From: JBCCMA01 sp045107005
Lineage (GTDB): Bacteria; Pseudomonadota; Gammaproteobacteria; Steroidobacterales; JBCCMA01
Length of the DNA stretch: 64,000 nucleotides
Assembly (NCBI GenBank): GCA_045107005.1
Contig: JBGCFP010000021.1
Coordinates: 25,050-89,049, forward strand
Direction of reading: 5' to 3'
The position numbers and the translations under genes were made by a program. The notes below the pieces were generated by a model. It saw only the letters and a list, made by a program, of their open reading frames with translations, did not search any database and had not been told where the DNA came from. This document shows positions 34,801 through 42,889 of this stretch, in pieces (positions within the stretch are counted from its first letter, which is position 1; every line of letters begins with the position of its first letter).

Positions 34801-36369
34801 ATCGTGGGCACCGCTTTGTCGTCGACGTGCTTGTGCCTGGCGGTACATTTCGGCCAGGGCGAACGACAGCATGGGCAGCGCGCCGGGCATCGCCATGACT
34901 TCATCGACCAGCGTAGCGACCAGATTTGCCGGTTCAAAATACACGGCGCGTGCATTGGCCGGGCCTTCAATGCACTCGCGTAACTCGTCGCCGGTGAACG
35001 CCGGCACGACATAGCGGCTCGTTTTCCAGATATCACTCAGCGCGCCGCGCCGTGCCGGACGGGGCTCGAAATCCGAACGCAGCGTGAGCACGACTCTATC
35101 GACGTCGCCGTGGTCGAGAAGGTCACGCAGGGCACGCAAATACGCATTGCGCTCGGCGTTGTCGTGGCACTGCGTATAGAGTTCTTCGAACTGGTCGATG
35201 AGCAGCAGTTTTTTTCCGCCAGCACGAGACAGTTCGACGCGCGCGGCGTCGAGCTCTTGCAGCGGCGCAGGACCTAGACGTGCGCTGTGGCACACCGTCC
35301 ACGTGTCGTCCGCGCTCGTAAGCGTCGGTAGCACGCCAGCCTTGACCACGCTGGATTTGCCCGTTCCCGACGCGCCCACCACGGCGATCAGCCTGGACGC
35401 CGACGTGTCCCGTATTCGTGACAGCAGTTCCCTCACGCAGCGCCCGCGACCAAAAAACAGCGGCGCCTCGTCCTGCGAATAAGCGGCCAGACCCAGCCAC
35501 GGATTGTTGGCGTCGTTGAGCGGCAGATCCTTTCGCGTGTTGAGTGGTTGCAGCGGATTGCGAAAGACAAACTGACCGGTGTTGTCGTTGCGCAGTGGCC
35601 AGATGCCTGGCGTCTGGTGTGATTCGCCCTCGTCAGGCACCAACAGGTCGAACGTGAACTGGTAGAGCTCGGTCGCCGTTATAACGCCATCGGGTTCCAC
35701 CCCCGGTCGCGACGTGTCGGCTTCGCCGGCCAGACCGCGCAGCAGCGCTGCGGCAAACGGTGAGTGACCGGCATGGGCGGTCCCGTCGCGCGTGTTGTCG
35801 TGTCCCGGAGCGACGTCGAGCGCCAGCTCGTCGTGGGACGCCGATGTCAGTGCTTGCCACGCTGTGCCGCTAAGATAGCGTTGAAACTGCGAGTCGTAGA
35901 GGGGTTCGGTTTCCAGGCTCGAGTCGCGCGTCGCTGACCAACGAAACGCGCCGGCGAAACAGCAGTCGAGGATCACCAACAGATGGCGGCTCGGGAGCGC
36001 TTCGAGCGCCGCGCGAACGGCCGTCATCGAGAGCCAGGACGCGGGTTCCGTGGCGACGGCATCTTGTCCCAGTAAGAAGCCCTGCGGACCGTCATTGCCA
36101 TCGCCGCGTGCAACGCCGTGACCTGCGAAATAGAAGAGGAACGGGCGTTCTTCCTCCTGGGCTTGCAGGCTGGTCGACTCCAGAGCGGCAATCAAGGCGC
36201 GGGCACTCGCCGCCTCGTCGGTCAGCAGTGTGACGTCGTAGTTGTGCGCGTCGCGCAGTGTCGCGGCTAGCGCCTGTGCGTCGGCCACCGCGCTTTTGAG
36301 CGGCTTGAGCTGGCCGACGTAGTGATTGACGCCCGCCACCAGCGCCGTGCCGCGCGGCAGATCACGCAT
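31879..36369 (-). CDS. Caspase - nSTAND NTPase - transmembrane - WD40-like giant protein
   Basis: The protein has 1496 residues. Residues 1-245 are a peptidase C14 (caspase/metacaspase) domain starting ALVAGVNHY. His84 (FAGHG) and Cys137 (ILDCCFAG) form the intact dyad. Residues 289-640 are an nSTAND-type P-loop NTPase: entry motif NPWLGLAAY...FFGRGR, Walker A VGASGTGKSS (331-340), Walker B LLLIDQFEEL (388-397), and the C-terminal EPAHDALIVAWERL. A membrane helix lies at about 704-724 (VAGAVLTVAVIAGAAIVAL). From about 800 to the end is a WD40-like propeller (for example TGTLDGQVQVWDI and HAAFSSDGQSLVTID). The likely logic is that the propeller senses a ligand, the NTPase oligomerises and the caspase is activated. 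The target and trigger are unknown; no partner gene is apparent. Confidence 0.9.
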   Translation of the reverse strand: MRDLPRGTALVAGVNHYVGQLKPLKSAVADAQALAATLRDAHNYDVTLLTDEAASARALIAALESTSLQAQEEERPFLFYFAGHGVARGDGNDGPQGFLLGQDAVATEPASWLSMTAVRAALEALPSRHLLVILDCCFAGAFRWSATRDSSLETEPLYDSQFQRYLSGTAWQALTSASHDELALDVAPGHDNTRDGTAHAGHSPFAAALLRGLAGEADTSRPGVEPDGVITATELYQFTFDLLVPDEGESHQTPGIWPLRNDNTGQFVFRNPLQPLNTRKDLPLNDANNPWLGLAAYSQDEAPLFFGRGRCVRELLSRIRDTSASRLIAVVGASGTGKSSVVKAGVLPTLTSADDTWTVCHSARLGPAPLQELDAARVELSRAGGKKLLLIDQFEELYTQCHDNAERNAYLRALRDLLDHGDVDRVVLTLRSDFEPRPARRGALSDIWKTSRYVVPAFTGDELRECIEGPANARAVYFEPANLVATLVDEVMAMPGALPMLSFALAEMYRQAQARRRQSGAHDRALTDADYAASGGVVGALHRRANELYKGRSDAEQTTIRRLFLRMTAQDGARLSRRRVTRAELNFDAPDSDTQRQVDSLVDQYVQARLLVAEADTLEPAHDALIVAWERLQQWLSDAGPQTLVRATWRGASDWHASQRARGTTWHDDPRLAQARSELDQFNLLEREFVLTSVAVRQSRFRRLVAGAVLTVAVIAGAAIVALIQRQAAVEQQAIAEQQRDRATASALQANAQAQSNPFVRARLMHEISARGLPPPARAAEIARTAITDMLGRAPSVEANWGGYDVRRDVGSNYIAVQTLRYDTRNRQLFVWNSWANEPRDFLPLQPDDDTDRGAWEDRATTRLHKTHYLDNQRSVAARLQGGGLAYWPDGQKETPRLDMKQGVTDVAADATGSAVLVAQDGRARLLRLDANGVASSEQLGAQSSGIISVALDRTAHNAVTGTLDGQVQVWDIASRRLRATRALSSAVTHVAIGERTGLVVAANDKGELAAWQADGPDNPIWTGRCGNRVASVTISPGEQIIGAVCAGEAYLWRTDQSGTGHRVARPDDASLDRVRIVLWPGSFEHDGLWLLGFSATQFIQAWPVMTAAATEPDTTASAAVSQSFRLASTEPYGNTVNVTSDDGANAREFSLGTPICSAQVVGEQLLLRGANGRVEVRAIASGAVLAAMDAIDRATLTAAGQLVGFRVAHIDEPMDGSSPGGATTCAPYWDRFEESSVTETHVRLADLISGRSLEAVAKMSNMSWPDTFEVVTNIDGQYLLAVIDDGGFFSSLLFNLRSTEEATTQRISGQLFRHAAFSPDGEQLLIAADRMNPNIFHDDPKLYATSSVAQPWRVLKGQDFVRHAAFSSDGQSLVTIDCYGDAYVWNTDGSGDPIIVRTQGKDSPPICGPGLPDDTPSRQPRAFFSADGNHLFTQLGDADVQRWPIRFSALNTSLEGGGYLCLTAQQREQFFGESLTVARAAYDQCMLDLGIDLAY

Positions 36370-36419
36370 TACAGGGTTTCATTCTGCTCAATTTCCCACA
36401 TCACCATAGGGTTACTCCG

Positions 36420-36466
36420 GTGTCCTGATCCGCCAAATAATGCAACGAATTAGCGGATCAGGACAC
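36420..36466. repeat. 14-base perfect inverted repeat upstream of the caspase gene
   Basis: GTGTCCTGATCCGC (36420-36433) and GCGGATCAGGACAC (36453-36466) flank a 19-base A/T-rich spacer; two more pairs match outside after one mismatch. There is no T run on either side, so it is not an ordinary terminator. It lies between the topA stop and the caspase start. It could be an operator, a stable RNA hairpin or a mobile-element remnant. Confidence 0.8.
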
Positions 36467-36587
36467 TGGCAGCGATGAGCCCCGGGAGGGCGTCGCGCTC
36501 ACCCGGGCGTAAGAGACAGCTGGCGAGGCACGGTGGTCGTCACCACGCTGTCTGGAATCGGCCGTTGGTCAAGCCAACGATACTGCG

Positions 36588-39065
36588 TCAGCTCGACGTT
36601 TTCTTCTTCGCCGCTTTTTTCTTTGTGGTCTTCTTCTTGGTCGTCTTTTTCTTGGCGACTTTCTTTTTGGCTTTTTTCTTCGTGACCTTTTTCTTCTTGG
36701 TCACTTTTTTCTTCGCAGCGACTTTCTTTTTCGCCGCCACTTTTTTCTTTTTCTTGCCGCGGCGAACCGGGGCTTTCTCAAGCATTTCGATGCACACTTC
36801 CAGCGTCAGCGTTTTGGGATCGACGTCTTTGGGAATGCGGGCGTTCTTTTCCTTGTTGGTCACGTACGGTCCGTAGCGACCGTTGAGCACTTGAATGCCC
36901 TGTTCCTCGAAATCAAGAATCAGTCGATTTGCGTCGGCGATCTTTTTCTCTGCAACCACTTCCAGCGCGCGTTCCAGCGTGATGGGGTAAGGGTCGTCTT
37001 CTTTAATCGAGACAAACTTCGAGCCGTATTTTACGTACGGACCAAAACGACCGATGCTGGTCGAGACCGGCTCGCCTTCGTCGGTTTCGCCGAGTTTGCG
37101 CGGCAGCTTGAACAGCTCGATGGCTTCCGCCAGCTCAATCGAATCCATTTTCTGGCCGGGACGCAGTCCGGCGAATTTGGGTTTGTCTTCGTCGTCGCGC
37201 GTGCCGATTTGCACGAACGGGCCGTAGCGTCCCATGCGTACGCTGATCGGCTTGCCGCTTTTGGGGTCGGTGCCGAGCACGCGCGCGGCGACGGCTTCGT
37301 CGCGCGATACGGACGTCTCCTTGTCTTCTACCAGCTTGATGAACGGGTCCCAGAACCCGTCAAGCAGTGGCACCCAGTCGGCTTCGCCGCGCGAGACGGC
37401 GTCGAGATCGTCTTCGAGTTTGGCCGTGAAGTCGTAGTCGACGTAGCGCTCGAAATGTTGGGTCAGGAATTTGTTGACGATGCGGCCGACATCGGTGGGC
37501 ATAAACCGACGCTTGTCCATTTCGACGTATTCACGGTACTGCAGCGTCTGAATAATGCTCGCGTACGTGGACGGTCGTCCGATGCCGTACTCTTCGAGCG
37601 TTTTGACTAGCGACGCTTCCGAAAAGCGCGGCGGTGGCTCGGTGAAATGCTGTTCGGGGCGAATGGCCGTCAGATCAATCATCTCGCCCACTTCCATGGG
37701 CGGCAAGATGCGATCCTTGTCGTCTTCTTTCTTGGCGCTGGTGCCTTCCTGGTAGACCGCCATGAAGCCGGGTTTGACCAGAATCGAGCCGTTGGCGCGG
37801 AAGCGATTGCGTTTGTCGCCATCCGGGCCGGCCAGCAAATCGATCGCGACGGTGTCGAACACGGCAGGCACCATCTGACAGGCGACCGTGCGCTTCCAGA
37901 TCAGTTCGTAGAGCTTGAACTGATCGGGCGTCAGGGCCTTCTTGATATCGCCGTTCGGAACCCGCAGGGCCGACGTCGGGCGAATGGCCTCGTGCGCTTC
38001 CTGAGCGTTTTTGGCCTTGGTTTTGTAGGTCACCGGGGCGTCGGGCAGATTTTCCTCGCCGTAGCGCTCGGTGATGGTCTGGCGAATCTCGGCAATGGCC
38101 TCGGCGGCGAGCGTCACCGAGTCGGTACGCATATAAGTGATCAGTCCGGTGGCGCCGTCGCCGACGTCGATCCCTTCATAGAGTTTTTGCGCCGTGCGCA
38201 TCGTGCGCTGCGCGCCAAAGCCCAGCTTGCGCGACGCTTCCTGTTGCAGCGTTGAGGTCGTGAACGGTGCGGTGGGGCTGCGTCGGCGTTGCTTCTTGTC
38301 GATCTTGGCGACCAGCAGCTTGCCACTGGCGGCGCTGTTGAGGGTGTTCTCAACGTGACTGGCCGCGTCTTCGGACGTGATGGTAAATTGCTCGAGCTTC
38401 TCACCCTGAAATTCGACGAGACGGCCGATAAACGACGACACGTCTTTATCCATCTTCTTGGCGACGTCCGCTTCGACCGTCCAGTATTCGCGAGGATTGA
38501 ACGCTTCAATTTCCGCTTCCCGCTCGCAAATCATGCGCAGCGCCGGGCTCTGAACGCGACCCGCGGACAGCCCGCGGCGAATTTTTTTCCACAATAGCGG
38601 CGACAGGTTGAAGCCCACCAGGTAATCGAGGGCGCGGCGCGCCTGCTGCGCGTTAACCAAATCGCCCGACAGGCTGGCCGGTTTATCAATGGCTTCGCGA
38701 ATGGCTTTTTTCGTGATCTCGTGGAACACGACGCGATGAATTTCCTTGTCGTCGAGAATGCCGCGTTCGCGCAGCAGTTCCACCAGATGCCAGGAAATCG
38801 CTTCGCCCTCGCGATCCGGGTCAGTGGCCAGGTAAAGCGCATCGGCTTTTTTCAGCGCTTTGATGATGGCGTCGACGTGGCGTTCGTTTTTCTCAATCAC
38901 CGCGTACTTCATCGAGAACGCATTGTCGGGATCGACAGCGCCTTCCTTGGGGATCAAGTCGCGGACGTGCCCGTAGGACGCCAGAACTTTAAAATCCTTG
39001 CCCAGGTATTTCTCGATGGTTTTCGATTTCGCCGGCGATTCGACGATAACCAGATTCTTTGCCAT
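36588..39065 (-). CDS. topA: DNA topoisomerase I with lysine-rich tail
   Basis: This 825-residue type IA topoisomerase has a TOPRIM domain with DPDREGE (82-88) and the catalytic Tyr311 in GLITYMRTDS. The C-terminal region has repeats of the form GRYGPFV (three copies, for example RMGRYGPFVQIG) instead of zinc fingers, as in the Actinobacteria/Xanthomonas-type enzyme. It relaxes negative supercoils. The last 56 residues (770-825) are almost only Lys with Ala, Val and Thr. It lies downstream of smg with a terminator between, so it probably has its own promoter. Confidence 0.95.
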   Translation of the reverse strand: MAKNLVIVESPAKSKTIEKYLGKDFKVLASYGHVRDLIPKEGAVDPDNAFSMKYAVIEKNERHVDAIIKALKKADALYLATDPDREGEAISWHLVELLRERGILDDKEIHRVVFHEITKKAIREAIDKPASLSGDLVNAQQARRALDYLVGFNLSPLLWKKIRRGLSAGRVQSPALRMICEREAEIEAFNPREYWTVEADVAKKMDKDVSSFIGRLVEFQGEKLEQFTITSEDAASHVENTLNSAASGKLLVAKIDKKQRRRSPTAPFTTSTLQQEASRKLGFGAQRTMRTAQKLYEGIDVGDGATGLITYMRTDSVTLAAEAIAEIRQTITERYGEENLPDAPVTYKTKAKNAQEAHEAIRPTSALRVPNGDIKKALTPDQFKLYELIWKRTVACQMVPAVFDTVAIDLLAGPDGDKRNRFRANGSILVKPGFMAVYQEGTSAKKEDDKDRILPPMEVGEMIDLTAIRPEQHFTEPPPRFSEASLVKTLEEYGIGRPSTYASIIQTLQYREYVEMDKRRFMPTDVGRIVNKFLTQHFERYVDYDFTAKLEDDLDAVSRGEADWVPLLDGFWDPFIKLVEDKETSVSRDEAVAARVLGTDPKSGKPISVRMGRYGPFVQIGTRDDEDKPKFAGLRPGQKMDSIELAEAIELFKLPRKLGETDEGEPVSTSIGRFGPYVKYGSKFVSIKEDDPYPITLERALEVVAEKKIADANRLILDFEEQGIQVLNGRYGPYVTNKEKNARIPKDVDPKTLTLEVCIEMLEKAPVRRGKKKKKVAAKKKVAAKKKVTKKKKVTKKKAKKKVAKKKTTKKKTTKKKAAKKKTSS
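36591..36758 (-). repeat. Lysine-codon repeat tract encoding the TopA tail
   Basis: A low-complexity stretch of repeated AAG/AAA codons broken by Ala, Val and Thr codons encodes (VAAKKK), (VTKKK) and (TTKKK) units. The plus strand is almost pure pyrimidine here. The tail should bind DNA non-specifically; the repeat may vary in length between strains. Confidence 0.85.
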
Positions 39066-39084
39066 TACTCGTTATCCCAAAGCG

Positions 39085-39108
39085 AAAAAACCGCGGTCAG
39101 GACCGCGG
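39085..39108 (-). terminator. Intrinsic terminator after smg
   Basis: CCGCGGT (39091-39097) and ACCGCGG (39102-39108) form a seven-base-pair stem with a four-base loop. On the minus strand it is followed by six T residues (complement of 39085-39090). It separates dprA-smg from topA. Confidence 0.85.
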
Positions 39109-39143
39109 CTTGTTCAATCCCTATGCTTAAGATCGCGCGCTCG

Positions 39144-39617
39144 TCAGTGTATGGCGCCCGTGCGATCCTCAAATACCAGATCTTCCATGCGCGCGTACGC
39201 GGCTTCCTGGCCTGGCTGCGTGAACAGCACCATGAGTACTACCCACTTGATGTCTTCAATGTCGATATCGCGAGCACCCAGTGCCCAGATTCGATCCAGC
39301 ACCAACTCGCGCTGACTGGCCGACAAAATCCCAATCTGCTCCAGATAAATAATGTAGCCGCGGCATTCGATGTCGAGACGGGCCTGTTCACGTCGGTTGA
39401 AAACGCGAATGGAGCGATCGTTGGGCGCCAGATGGTCGTCGCTTTCGGCGCCGTCAAGGCCATCCAGCCATTCGAGCGCATGCTCGATCGTGCGGTTGTT
39501 GAAACCTGCGCGATCCAGTTCTTCCCGCAGAATGTTGCGGTCTGGCTCAGGTTCCAGTTCGTCTCCGATGTATGTCTCGAACAGATACATTAATACGTCG
39601 AGCACGGATTCTTTCAT
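39144..39617 (-). CDS. smg: Smg family protein (DUF494)
   Basis: Its 157 residues start MKESVLDVLMYLFETYI, which is characteristic of Smg/DUF494, and include RVFNRREQARLDIECRGYIIYLEQIGIL. The protein is small, acidic and cytosolic; its molecular function is not established. It sits in the conserved dprA-smg-topA order. Its ATG overlaps the dprA stop by four bases, so it is translated with dprA. Confidence 0.93.
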   Translation of the reverse strand: MKESVLDVLMYLFETYIGDELEPEPDRNILREELDRAGFNNRTIEHALEWLDGLDGAESDDHLAPNDRSIRVFNRREQARLDIECRGYIIYLEQIGILSASQRELVLDRIWALGARDIDIEDIKWVVLMVLFTQPGQEAAYARMEDLVFEDRTGAIH

Positions 39618-40750
39618 TGGTCTTTTTTCCCCTCACCAGCTCGGACAAAACGTCCGCCGGAGACTGCGTTAACGCGACCCTGCAGCTCCAAGATCAGGAG
39701 CATGGAGGAAACCGCATCGGGCGTCAATCCGCTTCGATTAATTAGTGTGTCTACGGATGTCGGATCGAAATCGACCGCATTTAACAGTGTGCGGTAATCG
39801 TCATCGTCGGCGAACGACTCAGTGGGTGCAGTCTGTTCAGTCGGCGTGTGGGTGCTAGCGGTGACCAGAGAACCCAGCTCGCTCATAATATCTTCTGCCG
39901 ACTCAACCAGTTTCGCGCCTTCGCGCAGCAGCTGATGACAGCCTCGCGCCAGCGGATTATGGATGGATCCGGGAACGGCAAACACCTCACGGCCTTGTTC
40001 AACCGCTTGCTGGGCCGTTATCAGCGAGCCGCTTTTGCGGGCGGCCTCAATGACCAGCGTACCCACCGACATGCCACTGATGATCCGATTACGCCGCGGA
40101 AAGTGATTGCGCCGTGGTGGTGCGCCAACGGCAAATTCGCTCAGGAGCAAACCACGTGCGGCGATGTCGATGGCCAGATCCCGGTGCGCCGGTGGATAGA
40201 TTTGATCCAGACCGGTGCCGCAGACGGCGACAGTGTGGCCGTTCGCCTCCAGTGCCCCGCGGTGCGCCGCGCCGTCGATACCGCTGGCCATGCCGCTGAC
40301 AATGCACAAGCCGACGCCGGCCAGGTGACGGGAAAACGCGGTGGCCGTCTCGCGACCGCTGGCGGTCGGGTTACGACTGCCCACGATGGCCAGCGCTGGC
40401 AACGCCAACAGCTCCGGACTGCCCACGTAGTAAAGCACCAGCGGTGGGTCGGCAATGCGTCGCAACAGCGTTGGGTAGTGCGGGTCGTCGAGTGTGAGCA
40501 AGCCGCGGCCGTCGGCGTCGAGCCACTGCAGATCGCGCTCGATCGCTTGACGATCCGGCTGTTGCAGTGCGTCGATGGTGTTGTCGGTGAAGCCGATCTG
40601 CCGCAGATCGGCGCCGCGGGCGCTAGTGATGGCGTGGACCGAGCCGAAGTGCTCGCGGCTCGCCTGTACAAGATCCTGGCCAAGGCCGGGCGCACGGGCG
40701 AGGTTAAGCCAGGCGGACAGTTCGGCAGTGGATGGCAGGTCGGGATTCAT
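39614..40750 (-). CDS. dprA: DNA-processing protein DprA
   Basis: A protein of 378 residues with an N-terminal SAM-like helical region (about 1-75) and the DprA Rossmann core (about 85-290): ALAIVGSRNPTASGRETA, GMASGIDGAAHRGAL and NRIISGMSVGTLVIEAARKSGSLITA. A C-terminal winged-helix (DML1-like) domain is seen in VDTLINRSGLTPDAVSSMLLILELQGRV. It protects incoming single-stranded DNA and loads RecA during transformation. It is followed by overlapping smg. Confidence 0.95.
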   Translation of the reverse strand: MNPDLPSTAELSAWLNLARAPGLGQDLVQASREHFGSVHAITSARGADLRQIGFTDNTIDALQQPDRQAIERDLQWLDADGRGLLTLDDPHYPTLLRRIADPPLVLYYVGSPELLALPALAIVGSRNPTASGRETATAFSRHLAGVGLCIVSGMASGIDGAAHRGALEANGHTVAVCGTGLDQIYPPAHRDLAIDIAARGLLLSEFAVGAPPRRNHFPRRNRIISGMSVGTLVIEAARKSGSLITAQQAVEQGREVFAVPGSIHNPLARGCHQLLREGAKLVESAEDIMSELGSLVTASTHTPTEQTAPTESFADDDDYRTLLNAVDFDPTSVDTLINRSGLTPDAVSSMLLILELQGRVNAVSGGRFVRAGEGKKDQ

Positions 40751-40846
40751 GCCCGATCATTCTGGGGGCGATCAGGGCGCGCAACAAGTGCGAAAACTCG
40801 TTACATCGTCCAAAAGCGCGAGATTGACTCAGGCCAGGCTGAACAG

Positions 40847-40901
40847 AAAAAACCCGCTTGTCCGAACCAAAAAGACTGAGGGTCCGGAGAAGCGGGTTTT
40901 T
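40847..40901. terminator. Bidirectional intrinsic terminator after the LysM gene
   Basis: A 12-base arm AAAAACCCGCTT (40848-40859) pairs with AAGCGGGTTTTT (40890-40901). An inner TCCG/CGGA pairing (40861-40864 with 40885-40888) extends it. T runs follow on both strands. It ends the LysM transcript before dprA. Confidence 0.85.
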
Positions 40902-40937
40902 CAAGCACTTGGCTGACGCCAAGCGTAGATCCGAGGC

Positions 40938-42149
40938 CTAGATGGGGTTGCGTACCGAATCGCCCACGCGAATTTCACTAATCGCGCTCATCACCAGAGC
41001 AAAACTGAGCTTCTCTTCGGTCTTGAAGACCATCATTTCGCCGGCGTGCTCATCCGGCAGCTGGACTTTTTCGCGCGGCCCGATACCCCAGGCGCGGCGT
41101 TTGCTCCAACGGTCAACGGCCGTGTTTCCGCTGCGAAAGATTGACAGCACCTGGCCGCTTTCGAGGCCGTCGCGCGACCCGCGATTGATCACCACGATCT
41201 GGTACTGGCCGATAAGCTGCACGCCGTCGACCACCGACAGAATGCTGCCATCAACGACCACATCCGGCGGGCGGGGAACGAAGTTTGCCGTGGGATTTGC
41301 CGTTTCGAGCATGAGTCGGTCGCCGCGCAGCGCTTCGCGCACGGTCTCAATGAGCTGCACGCGCGCCACGTCGCCGCCGGTTAACACTCGCGCCGTGCCC
41401 ACAAACAGGGCTTCGTGCCCTAGACGGTCGCCAGTCTCCGGATCGCGATACTCGTCGCCGATGTTAAAGACGTTGAAACGGGTGCCTGCCGGCGCATCGG
41501 TACCGCGAACGTAGACTGTGAATCCGGAGCCCGCCACAAGGTGGCTTTCCTTGATGTCCAGAATGTACGGCATGCCCTTGAGCTGCTCGTCGGTAAGCAC
41601 GGTGGGACGAGACAGGAATCCGGCAATGGAATCGTACGGAATGGTGTCGATGGCCTGATCAAGCGATTCGACCCGAATCTGTGGGCCCATCCGCTTGTCG
41701 CCGCCGTCATCGCGCACAATTTGCGGCTTGCCGTCGATCCAGACCAGGCGCAGGACATCACCTGGATAAATGAGGTGCGGGTTGGCAATTTGATCGTTGG
41801 CTTGCCAGATTTCGGGCCAGTACCACGGGTCTTTGAGGAACAGGGCCGAGATGTCCCACAGCGTGTCGCCGCGCACAACGGTGTAACGATCCGGTGCATC
41901 CGGCCGCAGACGGGTGGCCGCGGTGCCTTGCTGCACAATCTGCGCGCCGCCATCAGCAGCGGTGGGATAGGGTTGTCGGACGGGAAAATCGACCCCATCT
42001 TTATACTTGCCGGGCTGGCTGATCGGTACCGGCTCCGGGCGTTCATCGGCGCGTTGCGAGAAGAATCCGCCGCCACCACAGGCCGAAAGGCCAAGAGCGA
42101 CGCAGGTCAGCGCGGCGAGCCGCAGCGCGTGTGTAGGGTGTGCTGCCAT
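40938..42149 (-). CDS. LysM-domain lipoprotein
   Basis: The protein is 403 residues with a lipoprotein signal (LSAC, Cys24, followed by a glycine run). A LysM domain lies at about 87-138 (YTVVRGDTLWDISALFLKDPWYWPEIWQAN, then LIYPGDVLRLVW), which binds peptidoglycan. A long C-terminal region (200-403) of beta-type repeats is typical for the conserved LysM protein found upstream of dprA. It probably sits at the cell envelope; the exact role is unknown. It is divergent from def. Confidence 0.9.
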   Translation of the reverse strand: MAAHPTHALRLAALTCVALGLSACGGGGFFSQRADERPEPVPISQPGKYKDGVDFPVRQPYPTAADGGAQIVQQGTAATRLRPDAPDRYTVVRGDTLWDISALFLKDPWYWPEIWQANDQIANPHLIYPGDVLRLVWIDGKPQIVRDDGGDKRMGPQIRVESLDQAIDTIPYDSIAGFLSRPTVLTDEQLKGMPYILDIKESHLVAGSGFTVYVRGTDAPAGTRFNVFNIGDEYRDPETGDRLGHEALFVGTARVLTGGDVARVQLIETVREALRGDRLMLETANPTANFVPRPPDVVVDGSILSVVDGVQLIGQYQIVVINRGSRDGLESGQVLSIFRSGNTAVDRWSKRRAWGIGPREKVQLPDEHAGEMMVFKTEEKLSFALVMSAISEIRVGDSVRNPI

Positions 42150-42362
42150 GTGCAGTGTTCCGTCCGTAAATTTCAGATCGATGTGGTCAGGTATGGGGGA
42201 CCGGGCCCGGCTGGGTTATACTTGTGACGCGACGCGATCAAGCGTTTGCCAAACCGCGATCAACCCAGTCGGAAGTGGTCGTAACTCTTAGTAATTCCTT
42301 GGACTTGTCATAACTTTATCAACAATTTGTTGGAAAATACACGACTCTGCGGGTAGCGCGAT

Positions 42363-42878
42363 ATGACCGATCTCACAATTCTGGAATACCCCGACCCACG
42401 GCTGCGTACCAAGGCCGTCCCGGTTGAGCGGGTCGACGAGCAAATCGCGGCGCTGGCCGCGGACATGCTGCAGGTCATGTACGACGCGCCGGGCATTGGT
42501 CTGGCGGCAACGCAGGTCGATAAACATATCCGTATGCTGGTCGCAGACGTCAGTGAGGAACGTGATCAACCTCACGTTTTGATCAACCCCGAGATTGTGC
42601 GCGCCGACGGCGAGATCATTCATGAAGAGGGTTGCCTGTCCGTGCCGGAGATCTTCGCCAAGGTAAAACGCGCAGAATCGATCACCGTGAAGCACCTCAA
42701 TGAGAAAGGTGAGGAGTGCGAGCTTGAGGCGGATGGTTTGCTGGCCATCTGCGTACAGCACGAAATGGATCACCTGGAAGGCAAGCTGTTTGTGGACTAT
42801 TTGTCGGATCTCAAGCGCACGATGATTCGCAAGCGTCTGGCGAAAAACCGCCGCAGCCGCGCGTCCGGCGCGGCCTGA
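42363..42878 (+). CDS. def: Peptide deformylase
   Basis: This 171-residue enzyme shows all three deformylase motifs: GIGLAATQ (44-51), EEGCLS (88-93, metal ligand Cys91) and QHEMDHLEG (about 136-144, two His ligands and the catalytic Glu). It removes the formyl group from nascent proteins in the cytosol. It begins the def-fmt-rsmB operon, 213 bases from the divergent LysM gene; that region must hold both promoters, but none is convincing by eye. Confidence 0.96.
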   Translation: MTDLTILEYPDPRLRTKAVPVERVDEQIAALAADMLQVMYDAPGIGLAATQVDKHIRMLVADVSEERDQPHVLINPEIVRADGEIIHEEGCLSVPEIFAKVKRAESITVKHLNEKGEECELEADGLLAICVQHEMDHLEGKLFVDYLSDLKRTMIRKRLAKNRRSRASGAA

Positions 42879-42889
42879 ACGCGCCGCCA

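Noticed and set aside
36420..36466. Inverted repeat read as the topA terminator
   Set aside because: No T tract follows on the minus strand and it is over 120 bases after the topA stop.
38721..39593. Open frame of 290 codons on the plus strand
   Set aside because: Antisense to topA and smg, both well supported. It spans their intergenic terminator, which a real gene would not.
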